Positions 4,663 through 7,774 of a DNA stretch of 7,774 bases are shown piece after piece. The translations under genes and the position numbers were made by a program. Positions within the stretch are counted from its first letter, which is position 1, and every line of letters begins with the position of its first letter. The stretch spans positions 1-7,774 of the forward strand of contig NZ_JBEZFP010000230.1 in assembly GCF_040649515.1 (NCBI RefSeq), read 5' to 3'. The DNA comes from Yinghuangia elevatio (lineage in GTDB: Bacteria > Actinomycetota > Actinomycetes > Streptomycetales > Streptomycetaceae). A model generated the notes under the pieces. It ran no database searches. It had not been told where the DNA came from and worked only from the letters and a program-made list of their open reading frames with translations.

Positions 4663-6876
4663 TCAGTCCACCCGCGCCGGGGACGAGGTGCCTCCGAGAC
4701 CCCCACCGAGACCCCCTCCGGCCCCACTGCCGAAGCCGCCTCCCGCACCGGGGCCGAGGCCGGACGCCTCCGCGTGCCCGTCGTCCAGCAGCCGCCGCAC
4801 CGCCTCCGCCTGCGGCACGTCCGCCAGCAGCGCCAGCGCCTGACGCCGCCGCGACCTGGCCTCGCGCAGGTCGCCGGTGTCCTCCATCAGGTCCGCGGTG
4901 CGCAGCAGCGCCAGCGCCTCCAGGCGCTCGTCCCCCGCGGCCCGGAACGCCTCGATCGCGTCCCGGTACACGGTCAGCGCCTCGCGCGTGCGGCCCGCGT
5001 CGCCCAGGCACGCGCCGATGTCGGACAGCACCCGGCCGACCTCCGCGTGGTCGCCCAGCCTGCGGCGTACGCCCAGCGCCGCACGGTGGTCGCGCAGCGC
5101 CTGCTCGAAGCGGCCCATGCGGGCGTGCAGGCGGCCCAGGTGCGACAGGACGCGGGCCTGCCCGTCGTTGTCGCCGGTGGTGCGGCGCAGCAGCAGGGCC
5201 CGGTCGTACCAGTCGGCGGCGCGCTGGAGGTCGCCGAGGTCGGCGTACGCGTTGCCGAGGTTGACCATCGCGCGGCCCTCGCCCGCGGGGTCGGCGATCG
5301 ACCGCGACACCTCCAGGGCCGCGCGGTAGCACGCGAGCGCCTGTTCGAGCTCCGCGCGCGCGACGTGCAGGTTGCCGAGGTTGAGCAGAGCCACCGCCTC
5401 CTGCCGACCGGAGCCGTGCCGCCGCGCCGTCGACAGCGCGAGTTCGTGCAGCTCGCGCACGTCCCGCCAATGCGCGCGGCGGTCCAGCAGGCGGGTCAGG
5501 ACGGCGACGAGGCGGCGCGTGGGGCCGTCCAGGCCGGCCGCCGCGGCGACCCGGGCGGCGGCGAGCAGTTCGGGGCGCTCCTCGCGCAGCCACGCCCGCG
5601 CCTGCGCGGGCGACTCGAAGCGGACGTCGGCGGGCACCAGGTCGCCGCGGCCGGTGATGGTGTGCTCGGCGGCGCGGGCGAGCCGGACGTACCGCTCCAG
5701 CAGGCGTACGCGCGCGGTACGCCGCTCGCCGGGGCGCTCCTCGGCGTCCAGGCACTCCTGCACGTAGCCGCGCAGCAGTTCGTGGAAGCAGAACCGGCCC
5801 GGCGTCGAGCCGGGTTCCAGCAGGTTCAGCTCGCACAGTTCGGCGAGCGAGCGCGCCGCCGCGTCCGGGCCGCAGTCGGCGAGCGCGGCGGCGGCGTCGG
5901 GGCCGAACTCGCGGCCGGGGACGAGGGCGAGCAGGCGCAGCAGCCGCGCGGCGGAGGGCACCAGCTCGCGGTGCACCAGGGTGAAGCAGGCGCGCAGGGC
6001 GAGTTCGCCGTCCTCGCAGCTGCCCTGGAGGCGGAGGCGTTCGGCGCGGATGCGGCGGGCGACGTCGGCGAGGGCGTACCGCTGCCGGGCGCGCAGCCAC
6101 GCCCCGGCCAGCTTGAGCGCCGCGGGGTGGAAGTCGCACAGCGACAGCAACTCCTCGGCGGCGCGCGGGTCGCAGGCCACGCGCGTGTGTCCCGCGAGGT
6201 CGCCGAGCAGTTCGGAGGCCGCGGCCGGGTCGAGCACGTCGAGCGCGCACGCGCGTACGACGGCCGCGCGGCCGAGGCCGGTGAGCGGGCCGACGGTGGT
6301 GACGACCAGCAGCGCGGTGGGGCTCTCCGGCAGTAAGGGGCGCAGCTGCGGGGTGCCGGTGAGGTCTTCGAGGAGGACGAGTATCCGGCGGTCGACCAGC
6401 AGCTCGCGGAAGCGTCGGGAGCGGTCCTCCGCCCCGGCCGGCACGTCGCGCTCGCCCAGCACGTGCAGGAACGATTCGAGGACGTCCGCGGGGGGCGTGG
6501 TCTCGCCGCGGGGGCCGGTGAGGCGGGCGTACAGCACCCCGTCGGGGAAGTGCGGGGACAGCCGGTGCGCGAGCATCACGGCGAGGCTGCTGCGGCCGAT
6601 GCCGGGCGGGCCGGAGATGGCGACGACCCGGTCCGGCGGCAGCAGCGAGGCGCGGGCGGCGACCCCTTGGGCGGGGACCGCGGCGCCGGGGCCGGTGACC
6701 CAGCCGTAGAGCGTCCGCAGCTCGTCGGCCCGCCCGACGAACTCCGCCGGGGCGGCGGGCAGTTGCGCGGGTCCGAGACGGATGGTGGGTACCGAGCCGT
6801 CGTCCGCGGCCCGGGGCGGGGGGACGGCGGCGGCGACCGCGTCGGTCGCGGTCGCGGATTCACCAGCCTTGAACAC
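4663..6876 (-). CDS. STAND NTPase-like NB-ARC/TPR protein with degenerate P-loop
   Basis: A 737-residue cytoplasmic protein related to the NB-ARC plus TPR part of AfsR/SARP-type regulators, but without their DNA-binding domain. Residues 1-40 are low complexity. FVGR (46-49) opens the NB-ARC module. The P-loop GPPGIGRSS (89-97) has Arg95 where lysine is expected. FPDGVLYARL (110-119) and the Walker B-like ILVLLED (165-171) follow. The GLPLAL motif is replaced by FHPAALKLAG (249-258). RFCFHELLRGYVQE (361-374) is the family's winged-helix region. From about 490 to 686 come some five tetratricopeptide repeats (LLNLGNLHVARAELEQAL, MVNLGNAYADLGDLQRAA and similar), likely a protein-binding scaffold. 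The C-terminus (704-729) is a glycine-rich tail. Start is GTG at 6876, with AGGGGGT 8 nt upstream. It is separated from neighbours by 184 nt upstream and 220 nt downstream, so it is probably its own transcription unit. A regulatory or scaffold role is inferred, and the partner is unknown. Confidence 0.9.
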   Translation of the reverse strand: MFKAGESATATDAVAAAVPPPRAADDGSVPTIRLGPAQLPAAPAEFVGRADELRTLYGWVTGPGAAVPAQGVAARASLLPPDRVVAISGPPGIGRSSLAVMLAHRLSPHFPDGVLYARLTGPRGETTPPADVLESFLHVLGERDVPAGAEDRSRRFRELLVDRRILVLLEDLTGTPQLRPLLPESPTALLVVTTVGPLTGLGRAAVVRACALDVLDPAAASELLGDLAGHTRVACDPRAAEELLSLCDFHPAALKLAGAWLRARQRYALADVARRIRAERLRLQGSCEDGELALRACFTLVHRELVPSAARLLRLLALVPGREFGPDAAAALADCGPDAAARSLAELCELNLLEPGSTPGRFCFHELLRGYVQECLDAEERPGERRTARVRLLERYVRLARAAEHTITGRGDLVPADVRFESPAQARAWLREERPELLAAARVAAAAGLDGPTRRLVAVLTRLLDRRAHWRDVRELHELALSTARRHGSGRQEAVALLNLGNLHVARAELEQALACYRAALEVSRSIADPAGEGRAMVNLGNAYADLGDLQRAADWYDRALLLRRTTGDNDGQARVLSHLGRLHARMGRFEQALRDHRAALGVRRRLGDHAEVGRVLSDIGACLGDAGRTREALTVYRDAIEAFRAAGDERLEALALLRTADLMEDTGDLREARSRRRQALALLADVPQAEAVRRLLDDGHAEASGLGPGAGGGFGSGAGGGLGGGLGGTSSPARVD

Positions 6877-6884
6877 CGCCGACG

Positions 6885-6891
6885 ACCCCCT
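6885..6891 (-). promoter_or_regulatory. Ribosome binding site of the NB-ARC/TPR gene
   Basis: AGGGGGT on the minus strand lies 8 nt before the GTG at 6876 and supports that start. Further upstream, TACCCT (6927-6922) could be a -10 element, but I see no matching -35. Confidence 0.5.
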
Positions 6892-7034
6892 GTTCCCAGC
6901 CCCCCGACAGTCCTGCTGCGCAGGGTAGCGAACGGTGTGCAGGAAATGCGGACCGACGCACGGTGACGCACGCCCCCCGGTGGCGATCCGGTCGTGGCCG
7001 GGCGCGCCCTCAGGGACCGGGCGGCCCCCGGGCA

Positions 7035-7050
7035 GGTGCTCCCGAGCACC
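7035..7050 (-). terminator. Hairpin after the Nudix gene
   Basis: GGTGCTC and GAGCACC pair around a 2-nt centre, starting 10 nt after the Nudix stop on the minus strand. GC-rich sequence with a further small palindrome (GGGCGCGCCC) follows, and there is no T tract. Its placement right after the stop favours a terminator for the Nudix transcript. Confidence 0.5.
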
Positions 7051-7060
7051 GCCGTTGCGC

Positions 7061-7717
7061 TCAGAAGGGGCGGGCGGGCCAGGGGGCGTCGGCTGGGCGG
7101 AGGGTGTCGAAGCCGCCTCGGGCGCGGGCCGCCACGGCGGCGAGGGCGCCGGTGACGAGGGTGGGGTTGTGCAGTTCGCCGGCCAGGGCCAGGGTCACCA
7201 GGTCGTCGAGAGGGGCCCAGGCCACCTCCAGGTCGGCTTCCTCCGCCCGGGCCTCGTAGCGGTCGCCGACGGCCTCGCCGAGGCCGCGGGCGAGGAAGAC
7301 CCGGATGGCCTCGCTCGACGAGCCGGGGGTGTTGTAGAAGTCGACGAGCACGCGCCAGTCGTCGGCCTTGTGGTGCGCCTCCTCGTACAGCTCCCGCTGG
7401 GCGGCGAGCAGCGGCGGTTCGCCGGGGACGTCGAGGAGCCCGGCCGGTACCTCCCACAGCTTCTGCCGCACGGGGTGCCGGTACTGGCGCAGCACCAGGA
7501 CGCGGTCGTCCTCGTCGAGCGCCAACACGCCGACAGCGCCCGGGTGCACGAGGTAGTCGCGCCGTGCGGAGGTCCCGTCCGGCATCGCGACGATGTCGCT
7601 GCGCATCGCGGTGATGCGGCCCTGGTACGGGGTCTCCCCTTCGACGACGGGCCATTCCTCGGGGGTGTCCGTGAAGCGGCTCGCGGAGCCGGCCTCAGGG
7701 CGTGCGTCGGCGTTCAT
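7061..7717 (-). CDS. Nudix hydrolase, ADP-ribose pyrophosphatase type
   Basis: A 218-residue cytoplasmic Nudix enzyme, most likely hydrolysing ADP-ribose to AMP and ribose 5-phosphate. The Nudix box spans about 93-116: GLLDVPGE, then seven residues, then RELYEEAHH. The metal-binding RE..EE core (108, 109, 112, 113) is intact. There is one extra residue between the first Gly and the first Glu, as is usual in ADP-ribose pyrophosphatases, and His replaces the final Gly of the box. A proline about 15 residues after the box (FYNTPGSSSE, Pro131) is the known marker of the ADP-ribose subgroup. LRQYRHPVRQKLWEVPAG (77-93) is also typical. The ATG at 7717 is chosen: a TTG at 7726 would add only three residues. 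No ribosome binding site precedes the ATG, but a -10-like hexamer ends exactly 7 nt before it, suggesting a leaderless message. In actinobacteria this gene usually follows pyrG, expected just beyond the right edge. Confidence 0.93.
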   Translation of the reverse strand: MNADARPEAGSASRFTDTPEEWPVVEGETPYQGRITAMRSDIVAMPDGTSARRDYLVHPGAVGVLALDEDDRVLVLRQYRHPVRQKLWEVPAGLLDVPGEPPLLAAQRELYEEAHHKADDWRVLVDFYNTPGSSSEAIRVFLARGLGEAVGDRYEARAEEADLEVAWAPLDDLVTLALAGELHNPTLVTGALAAVAARARGGFDTLRPADAPWPARPF

Positions 7718-7724
7718 GCAGCAC

Positions 7725-7730
7725 AACGTA
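7725..7730 (-). promoter_or_regulatory. -10 element placed for a leaderless Nudix mRNA
   Basis: TACGTT (TANNNT pattern) on the minus strand ends 7 nt before the ATG at 7717, which puts the transcription start at or next to the A of the ATG. No convincing -35 is visible 16-18 nt upstream, where the sequence runs into the 7747-7774 palindrome. The missing Shine-Dalgarno sequence agrees with leaderless translation, frequent in actinobacteria. Confidence 0.4.
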
Positions 7731-7746
7731 GTGGAACGCGGAGCGG

Positions 7747-7774
7747 GGGCGGCACCGGACGTCCGGTGCCGCCC
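7747..7774. terminator. 28-bp perfect gapless palindrome at the right edge
   Basis: Bases 7747-7760 are the exact reverse complement of 7761-7774. The repeat may extend outside the window, as 7745-7746 are GG. It lies 29 nt upstream of the Nudix ATG and would form a strong hairpin at the end of a minus-strand gene entering from the right, probably pyrG. No T tract follows on the minus strand. Confidence 0.55.

Noticed and set aside
4597..6336. 579-codon open frame on the plus strand
   Set aside because: Antisense shadow of the NB-ARC/TPR gene; Gln/Arg/Gly-rich with no recognisable motif.
1..7774. parS sites, tRNA genes, CRISPR repeats, insertion sequence ends
   Set aside because: I looked for the ParB-type GTTTCACGTGAAAC motif, cloverleaf-like segments, regularly spaced repeats and transposase motifs, and found none.

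Overview
The window is very GC-rich with GC-biased third codon positions. All of its recognisable genes are on the minus strand. Family content and gene order (Nudix ADP-ribose pyrophosphatase, NB-ARC/TPR protein, alanine dehydrogenase, XerD recombinase, ParA ATPase, small ParA-linked protein) match the chromosomal stretch that in Streptomyces and relatives lies between pyrG and scpA-scpB. I infer a Streptomyces-like actinobacterium. pyrG (right) and scpA (left) would lie outside the window and are not seen.

Layout in transcription order, right to left. At 7774-7747 a perfect palindrome probably ends the upstream gene. At 7717-7061 is a Nudix hydrolase with a -10-like hexamer exactly 7 nt before its ATG, a leaderless arrangement, followed by a short hairpin. 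At 6876-4663 is a 737-residue STAND-type NB-ARC/TPR protein whose P-loop lysine is an arginine. At 4567-4534 is a good promoter with a 10-bp palindrome on the -10, then alanine dehydrogenase (4442-3327) with its active-site residues intact. A 3' region (3326-3005) holds two hairpins. At 3004-2214 is a xerD pseudogene carrying three lesions: an amber codon near the N-terminus, an in-frame loss of roughly 70 residues, and a one-base frameshift. At 2178-2075 are a promoter and strong ribosome binding site for parA (2074-860). About 20 nt after parA is a 210-residue protein (839-207) with a disordered basic N-terminus and a ribbon-helix-helix-like C-terminus. The left end holds a 13-nt direct repeat cluster and a 42-bp gapless perfect palindrome.

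The most interesting points are the decay of xerD at a locus where it is normally conserved, which suits an organism with a linear chromosome, and the parA plus ribbon-helix-helix pair just before the expected scpAB. That pair resembles a partition cassette of the ParF/ParG or delta/omega type placed next to condensin genes. The link is inferred from architecture and order only. The long open frames on the plus strand are antisense shadows of the minus-strand genes.
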